Positions 14,642-21,262 of a DNA stretch of 21,262 bases are shown here, in pieces. The notes beneath the pieces were generated by a model, which did not search any database, was not told the origin of the DNA, and saw only the letters and a program-made list of their open reading frames with translations. This DNA is from a virus. The stretch spans positions 1-21,262 of IMG/VR virus record IMGVR_UViG_3300020442_000854; one strand, written 5' to 3'. The first letter of the stretch is position 1, and each line of letters starts with the position of its first letter. A program made the translations under genes and the position numbers.

Positions 14642-16023
14642 CGTTAAACAGATCAGAAGCAGGTGAAGTATCTATTCGCGTACAAGTGTATCGCGATGGT
14701 GAAGTTTTGACGAATAAAGAGGGAGCGTCAGATATTAATGAATTTATTGTTGGTGTTGAAGTTTATGAAAGTATTACTTCCGCGACTCTTGAGGCAAAAC
14801 TCGTTATCCAAGATAATGCGGGTTTGATTGATAGATTCACTGGGTCTGAATTATTTAAAATTAGTGTTACAGGTAGTGTTTACGATAACACTTACTATAT
14901 GAGAGCGTATAATCTTGAGTCTCGCTCAAAAATTAATCAGACAAGTGATGTATTCATTATCAACTTAAGTTCTGATGAATACATCAAGAATGAAGTTTCA
15001 AATGTTTTTGGAAACAGTGAAGTTATTTTCAAAGATACTAGTTCTAAAAATATTGTTGAGAAACTTATTAGAAGTAATTTATACCTGAATAGTAAAAAAC
15101 GAGTATATGCTGAACAGAGTTTGAATAAACATCAGTTTATTATTCCAAATTGGAGACCATTTGATTGCATTTATTGGTTATGCAATCGTTCTATTAGAAA
15201 AAAATCACCTGGCAAAAATTTGCAAGGAGGTTACGTTTTCTTTGAAAATAGATTGGGGTATCACTTCAAATCTGTTGACCAGATGATTGATGATGCTAAT
15301 TCGCAAAGTCCTGATGTGGAAACTAATCCTAGTGGCACAGAATCTGCAGCAAAGGTAAGACTTTACAGATATGAGTATACACCTAAAAATAGCTCAGACG
15401 ATAAGTCGATGGAGCAATTTAAAATTGAAAGCATTACGTTTCCTGAAGAAAGAAACTTTTTGATGGGATTAAGACATGGTACATGGTCTGGATTTAGTAT
15501 TGGTTTGGATCCTGTAACTGTATCATCGTCGAAGATGGGTCAGAGCACAGACTTGTCTGTTGATGCATATCGTTATTCGATTAAAGATTCGTGGAATAAA
15601 ATGTCTCACTTGAAAGGTGGTAAGAACAAAAACCCAATCACATCTATGGATAAAGGTATTCAAGACATGACGGATTTTCCAAAGAGAGTGCGTTATTCAA
15701 TTCTACCAAATCAAGTTTTCGACCCTAAGTATAGCACAAATCCTCAGAAAAATTATGAGCAATTAGTTGAACTTCAAGCATATCAGTGGATGAGAATTGA
15801 ATCTCTTAAAAATATCAAACTACAAATTGTAGTTCCTGGCAACTTAGATTTGTATGCAGGATATGGTATTGACGTTACGATTCCCACTACAGGAAGAAGT
15901 GGAACAACGACCAAGATTGACAAGAGATATAGTGGAAGATACTTAATTGCTGGAGTTTCTCATAAGATTGTTAAAAACAATATGTCCACGGAGTTGCTTT
16001 TATTGAAGGATTCTATACAATAA
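14638..16023 (+). CDS. 27: Baseplate hub protein gp27-like
   Basis: 461 residues. T4 gp27 (391 residues) forms the trimeric torus that carries gp5 at the tail tip. The N-terminal beta-rich domain (VEVYESITSATLEAKLVIQD) and the C-terminal block (IVVPGNLDLYAGYGIDVTIP, then GRYLIAGVSHKIVKNNM) parallel T4 gp27 (IGNFNLTPGVKIIFND ... FYVDEVIHELSNN). An insert of Lys/Asp/Ser-rich sequence around residues 220-260 may explain the extra length. The ATG overlaps the stop of the hydrolase gene. Pairing with gp5 is interrupted here by the cp12-cpeT-tRNA cassette. Confidence 0.78.
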   Translation: MTLNRSEAGEVSIRVQVYRDGEVLTNKEGASDINEFIVGVEVYESITSATLEAKLVIQDNAGLIDRFTGSELFKISVTGSVYDNTYYMRAYNLESRSKINQTSDVFIINLSSDEYIKNEVSNVFGNSEVIFKDTSSKNIVEKLIRSNLYLNSKKRVYAEQSLNKHQFIIPNWRPFDCIYWLCNRSIRKKSPGKNLQGGYVFFENRLGYHFKSVDQMIDDANSQSPDVETNPSGTESAAKVRLYRYEYTPKNSSDDKSMEQFKIESITFPEERNFLMGLRHGTWSGFSIGLDPVTVSSSKMGQSTDLSVDAYRYSIKDSWNKMSHLKGGKNKNPITSMDKGIQDMTDFPKRVRYSILPNQVFDPKYSTNPQKNYEQLVELQAYQWMRIESLKNIKLQIVVPGNLDLYAGYGIDVTIPTTGRSGTTTKIDKRYSGRYLIAGVSHKIVKNNMSTELLLLKDSIQ

Positions 16024-16029
16024 TAAATA
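16022..16029 (+). promoter_or_regulatory. Late promoter AATAAATA for cp12
   Basis: AATAAATA is an exact NATAAATA match overlapping the gp27 stop, 20 bases before the cp12 start. A perfect AGGAGG ribosome site (16040-16045) follows, 4 bases before the ATG. Confidence 0.5.
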
Positions 16030-16049
16030 GTATTGTATTAGGAGGTACT

Positions 16050-16277
16050 ATGGACAGTATCGAACAACATATCGAGAAGGATAAGGAAATCCTTCAAGAT
16101 CCAACCGTTTCCCCTCAGATGCGCCGTCACATCGAAGGCGAACTACATGACTTAGAAGAATATGTAGAGCATCATAAAAAAGAAATCGAAGCAGGAGACC
16201 ATCACGACCCAAGTTATCTTGAATTGTTCTGTGATCAAAATCCTTCAGAACCTGAGTGTTTAGTTTACGACGACTGA
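16050..16277 (+). CDS. cp12: CP12-like Calvin-cycle inhibitor
   Basis: 75 residues. CP12 ties GAPDH and phosphoribulokinase into an inactive complex, shutting down the Calvin cycle; phage copies are thought to steer carbon to the pentose phosphate pathway for nucleotide synthesis. The C-terminus, LELFCDQNPSEPECLVYDD, is the GAPDH-binding module, with a redox cysteine pair C61-x8-C70 and the YDD end (host CP12: CDDNPEAAECRIYDD). The N-terminal cysteine pair of full host CP12 is absent. The first 50 residues are a charged helix. AGGAGG lies 4 bases before the ATG. It lies between gp27 and cpeT in a late structural run. Confidence 0.88.
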   Translation: MDSIEQHIEKDKEILQDPTVSPQMRRHIEGELHDLEEYVEHHKKEIEAGDHHDPSYLELFCDQNPSEPECLVYDD

Positions 16278-16278
16278 C

Positions 16279-16307
16279 TTGACACTTGCGTAAATCCTCA
16301 GTAGAAT
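16279..16307 (+). promoter_or_regulatory. Sigma70-like promoter of cpeT
   Basis: TTGACA at 16279-16284, a 17-bp spacer, and TAGAAT at 16302-16307 give a near-consensus host-type promoter directly after the cp12 stop and about 38 bases before the cpeT ATG. Confidence 0.65.
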
Positions 16308-16344
16308 AACACTGTCAGGGTTCAGAGAAAATATAGGTTTTATT

Positions 16345-16803
16345 ATGAGACTTGAAGATTACTTGCTAGGGCACTGGACAAATAGATACCAAGCACAATC
16401 AGATCCTACAAATTGGGTATCTGTAGAAATCATTTGGAAAGAGCACGAGGAAGGATATCAGTCTTGTAACTATAAAAGATGTGATGGACCCGACAATCCT
16501 TATAGAAGAAAGAATCACAAAATGGTTTATCTTTCTGATACGGAAGTTCTTGTCGAAAATTATCATCTAGACTGGACAAGACATAAGGATTGTGATATAC
16601 TATTCACATTCGATGGTCATGCATGGAACGGGAGACTTGCGTATCCTGGAAAATGTAGAGGTTATCGAGGAGATGAAGTAATCTCTGAAATTCGTGCATA
16701 TGGTGATAAGTTACATACTTGTGATCGTGGCATTGATTTAGAATCAGGTAAAATGGTTTGGGGTTCTACAGAACTCTATCGTTTTACCCGTATGGGCGAA
16801 TAG
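16345..16803 (+). CDS. cpeT: CpeT-like phycobiliprotein lyase family protein
   Basis: 152 residues. CpeT/CpcT proteins attach or handle bilin chromophores on phycobiliproteins. Family marks are the N-terminal GHWTNRYQAQSDP segment, YKRCDGPDNPYR, VENYHLDW, and the C-terminal DRGIDLESGKMVWGS block (host form: DRGRDPETDEHVWGS). Host CpeT is about 200 residues; this is the shorter phage form. It would act on the host light-harvesting antenna during infection, but whether it is an active lyase is not shown. Its own sigma70-like promoter precedes it. The last two codons and the stop are part of the tRNA acceptor and D-arm region. Confidence 0.87.
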   Translation: MRLEDYLLGHWTNRYQAQSDPTNWVSVEIIWKEHEEGYQSCNYKRCDGPDNPYRRKNHKMVYLSDTEVLVENYHLDWTRHKDCDILFTFDGHAWNGRLAYPGKCRGYRGDEVISEIRAYGDKLHTCDRGIDLESGKMVWGSTELYRFTRMGE

Positions 16804-16865
16804 CTCAGCGGTAGAGCTACTCGTTTACACCGAGTCGGTCGGGGGTTCGATCCCCTCTTCGCCCA
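16794..16865 (+). tRNA. tRNA-Val (anticodon UAC)
   Basis: A full cloverleaf can be drawn. The acceptor stem GGGCGAA (16794-16800) pairs perfectly with TTCGCCC (16858-16864). The D stem is GCTC/GAGC, the anticodon stem ACTCG/CGAGT, with loop TTTACAC giving UAC at 16826-16828. The T arm is GGGGG-TTCGATC-CCCTC with one G-U pair. The discriminator is A16865 and CCA is not encoded. It would read GUA (and other GUN) valine codons, useful in an AT-rich phage in a host with different codon use. It overlaps the last 10 bases of cpeT. Confidence 0.95.
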
Positions 16866-16871
16866 TAAATA
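16864..16871 (+). promoter_or_regulatory. Late promoter CATAAATA for gp5
   Basis: CATAAATA is an exact NATAAATA match, 25 bases before the gp5 ATG. Its first two bases are the last acceptor base and the discriminator of the tRNA. Confidence 0.55.
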
Positions 16872-16896
16872 AATTTGTTATAAGTTCAACAACGCA

Positions 16897-19449
16897 ATGC
16901 AAACCATTGACGGTATTATTAATGAACCTACAGTAAACTTCGTTGGTAAAGACGGATTTTTCTGGTGGGTTGGTGAGGTAGAAGATAATGAAGACCCTAT
17001 GGAGTTGGGTCGTGTCAAAGTTCGTGTACTTGGATATTATACGAACGTTCGTGGTGGCACTACAAACTCTTTGCCTACTGATAATCTTCCTTGGGCAACA
17101 GTTCTTCAACATACTTCTCAGGCAGGTAACGATGGTCAGGGTGAATCCTCTGGTCAGTTACAACCTGGTGCTATTGTCATGGGATTCTTCATGGATGGAG
17201 AATCTGCACAGATGCCTATTGTTATTGGTGTCATGCGTGTAAATAAATCTGCAGATACAGCAGAAAAGAAAGTATTTGCATTTACTGGTGAGAACATGGA
17301 ACCAGGCATTGCACCAAACGCATCTGCATTGCCACCTGGTGAAACGAATACCATGGCTAGAAAATCTGACGGTAGTTCGACATATCAGCGTCCATCTGGT
17401 CAGAATAATAGTGTTTCTGTTCCTGGACAAAAAACTACTCGACCTGGAGGATACGGATCACCTTCTAACATTGGTACGATGCCAGGTATTGCTGGTAGTT
17501 CGGGCAATCCCCAAAAACCTAGAAATCCTGAAAAACCTATTCCTGCAGCAAATGGTGTTGGTGGTCCATGGAAAACCCTAGAGTATAAGTTATCATATCT
17601 TATTGAAGATATTGCAGATACTGCTGGCACTCTAGTAAAAGCAGAAAATGGAGACTTCCTTGACATTGTTACTGGTAAGTTAGTTACAGCACAATCTCTC
17701 ACCAATAAGTTACAAAATTTCCTTAGTTCTGTATTTGCACAGGTTGTTTCTGCAATTAGGCAGCAACTATCAAACCTTGCTGACCAGTTATCTCTTGTCA
17801 ATCTTCTTGGTGGTGCAACTGGAGCTCCATACATTATCTTTACCGCTATTCAGTCAGCAATCACAACAATTTTAAGTTCTCTTTGCAGTATTGACCAGCA
17901 ACTGATTGGTTTTATCAATGATCCTATTGGTTCATTGCTTGGTATCCTTGAAGGATTTTTGAACTCTGCTATTAGTAAAGCAGAAATGGTTCTTCAGGGT
18001 GTTCAATCTGTTATTGATAGCGTTGTTTGTCAGGTTCAGGGCATCATTGACACCATGCTGAGCATTGTCGATACTGTTTCAACCATTGTTGAGGGTGTAG
18101 GTCAGGCAAAAGAAATTCTTGATGCATGGAAAGCAGGTAGCGAAATTTTTGAAGAAGGCACAGACCTGATTAAAAATGGCATTAACAGCATCACTGGCAT
18201 CATTTCTTTCTTCTTGAAGTTCTTCAGCAGTGGTTGTAATCGTACCGCACATGGTGGACAGGATACTGTTGGTTGGTTCCCTCTCTTTGGTGTAACACAT
18301 TGTACTGAAGCTGAGTTAGACAAAATTAATAAGATTAGAGGAAAGCAACGAGGGGGTTGTGGTGATAATGGTGGTGGCGGAAGTTTAATTGATAATATTA
18401 TTAATCAAGCAGATCCATATCTGACTGCAGCAAAAACCATGCTGGATGGTTCATATGAGATGTGGGTTGGAACTCCTGGTCGTCAAGCATCAATCAAAAA
18501 GAGTGGTAATGGAACTACTCATACATCAGTATCTCTCAACAATAACACTTATTCCGAATACACGTTCCAGAAAAAACTGAGAGAAGATAATCCCGATATT
18601 ACAAGTGAAGAATTAGAGAAAAAATTAGCACAACATAAAAAGACTGGTACGGATAGTAAAGGTGATAGTGGTAATTTAGTTGCTGACCACACATCGTATG
18701 CAGGTAACTATACTAGTGAGGTTCATGGTGACCGTTGTGAAATCGTTGATGGAACAGAAACAATTACAGTTGAAGGTGATTATCACTTGAAAATTACTGG
18801 AAACTGTCACCTTGAAGTTGGTGGTGGTTTCTTTTTGAATGCTGCTGGTGCTCCTCAAGTTGCTCCTAAAGAAGGTGCTAGTAAGAATGATAAAATTCAA
18901 AAGCACACCATGGTATTTGGATCTGATGTTGATGTTAACGTAGCAGGTGCTAAGTTTGCTCTGCAATCATCTGAGATTGAATTGGGTGCTCAAGCACACA
19001 AAATTGCTGGTGCAAGTTACGAAAACTCCTGTGGTAATCAGAGTTATTCTGGTGCTGAGGTTATGATCAATGCTAATAACTCTATTGAATTTAACACAGT
19101 ATCAGAATACCACTTTGTAAACTTCCCAAGCACCAATCCAGTTTCTGCTAAATCGGGTATCTTTAATATGGTTAGAGGTTCTATTGACTCGGTTCTTGTT
19201 CCTGGTTCTGGTGGTTCTGATACTGTACCTAGATATAGTGTTACTAATCCTTCTGGTCCTGTAAGTTACGTCTGTGGTGCAACTGGTTACAACTGTAGCG
19301 TTACTACTGGTGCATTTAACGTTGATGTTGTTGCAGGTCTATTCAGAATCTCTGCAAAAACTGTTGGCACTATTGATGCCTTGGCAGCACTCAACCTCAG
19401 TTCTGAAGGAATCGTTAGAGTTTCTGGTAAGTCCATCTTCCTGAATTGA
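16897..19449 (+). CDS. 5: Baseplate hub/tail spike gp5-like protein without lysozyme domain
   Basis: 850 residues. Residues about 18-115 form the OB-fold domain of gp5/VgrG-like hubs: WWVGEVEDNEDPMELGRVKV, LPWATVLQHT and LQPGAIVMGFFMDGESAQMP. Residues 120-230 are a Pro/Gly/Asn-rich linker. Residues 230-430 are long hydrophobic helices rich in Ile/Leu/Gln. Residues about 600-850 are a repetitive beta region (ETITVEGDYHLKITGNCHLEV and similar), fitting the triple beta-helix needle. T4 gp5 has a lysozyme domain between the OB fold and needle; no such sequence is visible here. It probably forms the membrane-piercing tip with gp27. No strong SD precedes the ATG. Confidence 0.83.
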   Translation: MQTIDGIINEPTVNFVGKDGFFWWVGEVEDNEDPMELGRVKVRVLGYYTNVRGGTTNSLPTDNLPWATVLQHTSQAGNDGQGESSGQLQPGAIVMGFFMDGESAQMPIVIGVMRVNKSADTAEKKVFAFTGENMEPGIAPNASALPPGETNTMARKSDGSSTYQRPSGQNNSVSVPGQKTTRPGGYGSPSNIGTMPGIAGSSGNPQKPRNPEKPIPAANGVGGPWKTLEYKLSYLIEDIADTAGTLVKAENGDFLDIVTGKLVTAQSLTNKLQNFLSSVFAQVVSAIRQQLSNLADQLSLVNLLGGATGAPYIIFTAIQSAITTILSSLCSIDQQLIGFINDPIGSLLGILEGFLNSAISKAEMVLQGVQSVIDSVVCQVQGIIDTMLSIVDTVSTIVEGVGQAKEILDAWKAGSEIFEEGTDLIKNGINSITGIISFFLKFFSSGCNRTAHGGQDTVGWFPLFGVTHCTEAELDKINKIRGKQRGGCGDNGGGGSLIDNIINQADPYLTAAKTMLDGSYEMWVGTPGRQASIKKSGNGTTHTSVSLNNNTYSEYTFQKKLREDNPDITSEELEKKLAQHKKTGTDSKGDSGNLVADHTSYAGNYTSEVHGDRCEIVDGTETITVEGDYHLKITGNCHLEVGGGFFLNAAGAPQVAPKEGASKNDKIQKHTMVFGSDVDVNVAGAKFALQSSEIELGAQAHKIAGASYENSCGNQSYSGAEVMINANNSIEFNTVSEYHFVNFPSTNPVSAKSGIFNMVRGSIDSVLVPGSGGSDTVPRYSVTNPSGPVSYVCGATGYNCSVTTGAFNVDVVAGLFRISAKTVGTIDALAALNLSSEGIVRVSGKSIFLN

Positions 19450-19474
19450 CAAGGGTTGACACCTGTGCTATGAT
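19446..19474 (+). promoter_or_regulatory. Strong sigma70-like promoter of the small-gene cluster
   Basis: A consensus TTGACA (19446-19451), a 17-bp spacer and TATGAT (19469-19474) with an upstream TGC. GGGTAGTCAA follows at 19479-19488 in the same register as at gp32. The -35 overlaps the gp5 stop (TGA 19447-19449). A second TTGACA at 19456-19461 is out of register for this -10. Confidence 0.75.
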
Positions 19475-19497
19475 ATGAGGGTAGTCAAGAGACACTC

Positions 19498-19689
19498 ATG
19501 GATTCCCTCGCACACGTCTTTGTCAATTTCTCAAAGCGTAAGATGACCCTCGTCGATGACGAAGGTTATGAAAACGAAGTACAATGGAAGATGGATATGG
19601 AGGGCGCTGCTGGATTTTCAGAAACTATTTCTGAAGTTCAAGAAATTGTTGACAATGATTTGATTACTTATTGCTTTGCTGTAAAATGA
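19498..19689 (+). CDS. Conserved small protein of unknown function
   Basis: 63 residues, starting 24 bases after the -10 of the strong promoter and so near the 5' end of its transcript. It opens MDSLAHVFVNFSKRKMTLVDDEGYENEVQW, reads as a small beta-sheet followed by an acidic helix, and ends ITYCFAVK. No family is recognised. Its TGA overlaps the next ATG (ATGA), so it leads a coupled cluster. Confidence 0.75.
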   Translation: MDSLAHVFVNFSKRKMTLVDDEGYENEVQWKMDMEGAAGFSETISEVQEIVDNDLITYCFAVK

Positions 19690-19913
19690 ATGAACCAATC
19701 CGAGTAACAGAAGCAGAAGCAGAACAGTATCTTGAGTTTCTGGTTGATATGTGTGAGCGCAATCGTTGCGTTTGGCGTATCGAAAGACCCGATGGTGCTG
19801 CTGTAATTCTCGCTCCTGTAGTTCAGTCAGGTCCTCCTCTCTCCGAGGATGTAATTGACCAAGTAGAAGAATTTCGTAAACAATTTATTGAGGCAATCGA
19901 TGAAACTTCGTAA
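19686..19913 (+). CDS. Conserved small protein of unknown function
   Basis: 75 residues from the ATG at 19686, chosen because it overlaps the previous stop; a TTG 15 bases earlier is in frame but less likely. It opens MNEPIRVTEAEAEQYLEFLV and contains CERNRCVWRIERPDGAAVIL, a beta-hairpin-like segment, then an acidic C-terminal helix. No domain is recognised. Its last codons overlap the start of the metallopeptidase-like gene. Confidence 0.72.
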   Translation: MNEPIRVTEAEAEQYLEFLVDMCERNRCVWRIERPDGAAVILAPVVQSGPPLSEDVIDQVEEFRKQFIEAIDETS

Positions 19914-20577
19914 TGCAATTTTGTCTGGACTTATGTTCGGAATGGCACATGGTATTGCAGCAAATGCTGAACCTACCAAGGGTTACTACAGCATGGATGC
20001 AATGGGTTGTATGCTCCTTCGTGAATGCACCAAAGATGTAGAAGAAGTTTATTCTCTACTTGATATCTCTTCCAACTATGATAATACAGAAGAGTTTACA
20101 CCAGTGGCACAAGAGTTTAATAACATGCTCATGTCACTAAATCAAATCGGTGTCAAAGTATATCTTGCCGATGAACGTTACTTCCCTAAGATGCACCGTG
20201 GAGTATATCACACGGTAAGCAATAACTTCTTTTTGAACAAGAAGTTTATGGATGATCCTGGAACTTTGATGATGGTAATGCGTCATGAAGGGTGGCACGC
20301 TGCTCAGGATTGTATGGCAGGTTCTATTAAGAATAATATGATTGCCATTATCCTACCTGAGGAAGATGTTCCTATGTTGTGGCGGGTTATGGTAGAACGT
20401 ACATATCCTGCAAGTGCAGTGCCCTGGGAAGCAGAAGCACAGTGGGCAGGAAGAACTGAAGGTATGACCATGAAAGCACTTAAGAGTTGTGCTGCTGGCA
20501 CTATGTGGACTGATTATGAAATCACTCCTATGACTCGTGAGTGGTTGGAAGAAAACAACTACATAAAGAAGCAGTGA
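19900..20577 (+). CDS. Secreted HExxH (zincin-like) metallopeptidase candidate
   Basis: 225 residues from the ATG at 19900. An upstream in-frame TTG at 19888 would only lengthen the signal region. Residues 1-23 are a signal peptide (basic MKLRN, hydrophobic core, ANA cleavage site before EPTKG). HEGWH at 129-133 is a zincin HExxH motif in the context MVMRHEGWHAAQDC. A glutamate in WEAEAQWAGR (about 177-179) is a plausible third zinc ligand. Several cysteines (37, 42, 138, 197) could form disulfides, fitting export. Substrate unknown; a periplasmic protease or peptidoglycan/envelope role is possible. The start lies inside the end of the preceding gene. Confidence 0.78.
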   Translation: MKLRNAILSGLMFGMAHGIAANAEPTKGYYSMDAMGCMLLRECTKDVEEVYSLLDISSNYDNTEEFTPVAQEFNNMLMSLNQIGVKVYLADERYFPKMHRGVYHTVSNNFFLNKKFMDDPGTLMMVMRHEGWHAAQDCMAGSIKNNMIAIILPEEDVPMLWRVMVERTYPASAVPWEAEAQWAGRTEGMTMKALKSCAAGTMWTDYEITPMTREWLEENNYIKKQ

Positions 20578-20584
20578 CAGACCG

Positions 20585-20773
20585 ATGGGAATGTATGAGT
20601 CTCTGAATTGTTTTGAGGAAGCACTTAAACATTTTGGCACACGAGTGGAGATGATCACTGCCATGGAAATGGCAAAGAGAATCTCTGCTGAAGATGCATA
20701 CCAAATGATTAAGGAAGAGTTGAAAGAGGTAAAAAAGTGTCGTAAAATATTGAAAAAAGAAGAGGATTGTTGA
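20585..20773 (+). CDS. Conserved small helical protein of unknown function
   Basis: 62 residues, starting 7 bases after the previous stop; a second Met two codons in (20591) is an alternative. The sequence MGMYESLNCFEEALKHFGTR, then EMAKRISAEDAYQMIKEELKEVKKCRKILKKEEDC, is helical with a Lys/Glu-rich coiled-coil-like end. No family is recognised. The TGA overlaps the next ATG. Confidence 0.68.
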   Translation: MGMYESLNCFEEALKHFGTRVEMITAMEMAKRISAEDAYQMIKEELKEVKKCRKILKKEEDC

Positions 20774-21123
20774 TGGGAATGTTCGACACAGTAAGGTCTT
20801 CTTATGACCTTGGACCTGGGTATCACAAAGACCTTCAAACAAAAGATTTGGAGTGTCTTATGGGTGAATATTGGATTGACCCTAACGGCAATCTATTTGA
20901 GGTTGATTATTCTCATACTCAAGACTTTACTGATGATTTTGCCCACTATACATGGAACGGAAATCATGGTAAAGTAAGACCCTGTTACTGGACAGGTCTT
21001 GTCGAAGTTTACCCAGCAAAATGGGATTGCTATTATGCTCCTTTTCCATCTTGCTTTTTACACTTTCGATATGGTACAATTGTAGAGGTCACACACAATG
21101 ATAAACGTCAACGAACTTCCTGA
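20773..21123 (+). CDS. Conserved protein of the MGMFD-type small phage family
   Basis: 116 residues from the ATG at 20773, which overlaps the preceding stop (TGATG). The pattern MGMFDTVRSSYDLG, then LQTKDLECLMGEYWIDPNGNLFEVDY, is recognisable from unnamed proteins in phages and bacteria that start MGMFD and carry an 'FQTK.L.C....Y.I...G.L' core. Tyr/Trp-rich beta strands fill the rest. No function is known. The next gene starts within its last codons in another frame. Confidence 0.75.
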   Translation: MGMFDTVRSSYDLGPGYHKDLQTKDLECLMGEYWIDPNGNLFEVDYSHTQDFTDDFAHYTWNGNHGKVRPCYWTGLVEVYPAKWDCYYAPFPSCFLHFRYGTIVEVTHNDKRQRTS

Positions 21124-21262
21124 TGGCAAACTCCAAATCGAATGGGACGAAAACGACCCGATCGAAAGCATCCTCAACGACTGGACGGAAAAAGACTTCC
21201 AAGACTTCTTCGCGTACCGCCTCAGTCAAGACTCAGGAAAATCTGAAGAAGAATTTGGAGAA
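21098..21262 (+). CDS. Start of an acidic small protein (cut by window edge)
   Basis: 55 codons are open from the ATG at 21098 to the end of the window without a stop. GAGG at 21085-21088 is 9 bases upstream. It begins MINVNELPDGKLQIEWDEND and continues acidic with SILNDWTEKDFQDFFAYRLS. Codons favour C-ending forms (AAC, GAC, TTC), unlike the preceding gene. It overlaps the upstream gene by 26 bases. No family is recognised. Confidence 0.65.
   Translation, partial: MINVNELPDGKLQIEWDENDPIESILNDWTEKDFQDFFAYRLSQDSGKSEEEFGE

Noticed and set aside
16825-17112. Minus-strand open frame starting within gp5 and ending with GEEGIEPPTDS
   Set aside because: That ending is the familiar false translation of an antisense tRNA; it overlaps tRNA-Val and gp5.

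Overview
The window is a piece of a T4-like cyanomyovirus, a tailed phage of marine Synechococcus or Prochlorococcus. The evidence is a T4-type replication and baseplate gene set (gp32, gp33, gp59, gp53, gp48, gp4, gp54, gp26, gp27, gp5) combined with cyanophage accessory genes: thyX, phoH, a CP12-like Calvin-cycle regulator and a CpeT-like phycobilin lyase relative. The DNA is AT-rich, densely packed, and full of ATGA/TGATG stop-start overlaps. Assignments come from reading the translated sequences; no database search was run.

Layout. (1) 1-4701 (+) is a replication and transcription block: the end of thyX, an FmdB-like small protein, phoH, a PD-(D/E)XK exonuclease, the late-transcription coactivator gp33, the helicase loader gp59, a DUF1825-like protein, then gp32 behind its own promoter and two small proteins. 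(2) 4698-5120 (+) is a secreted glycine-zipper protein. A hairpin terminator at 5128-5155 follows, suited to the opposing strand. (3) 5175-7362 (-) is an inverted baseplate unit: gp48, gp53 with a Ser-Pro repeat tail, and a small protein. (4) 7399-16023 (+) is a tail/head morphogenesis run: gp4, gp54, gp26 with a -1-frame gp51-like extension, two very long related tail proteins (the second with two peptidoglycan-hydrolase-like domains), and gp27. (5) 16022-16871 is a cassette between gp27 and gp5 holding cp12, cpeT and tRNA-Val(UAC), each with a plausible promoter. (6) 16897-19449 is gp5, with an OB-fold start and beta-helix-like end but no lysozyme domain. (7) 19446-21262 (+) is a run of small genes behind a strong sigma70-like promoter, including a secreted HExxH metallopeptidase candidate.

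How it works together. The left block makes nucleotides, loads helicase, coats single-stranded DNA and recruits host RNA polymerase to late promoters (NATAAATA-like motifs occur ahead of several structural genes). The middle block builds the tail hub, baseplate and completed head. The cp12/cpeT cassette would act on host carbon fixation and pigment metabolism.

The strongest unexpected signal is at the end of gp26. A T_TTT_TTC slippery heptamer lies in the correct frame just before the stop codon, with an SD-like element upstream. An open -1 frame follows with no usable start codon, and encodes a conserved-looking domain immediately upstream of the tape-measure-like genes. This is the organisation of the G/GT tail-chaperone frameshift of other tailed phages.
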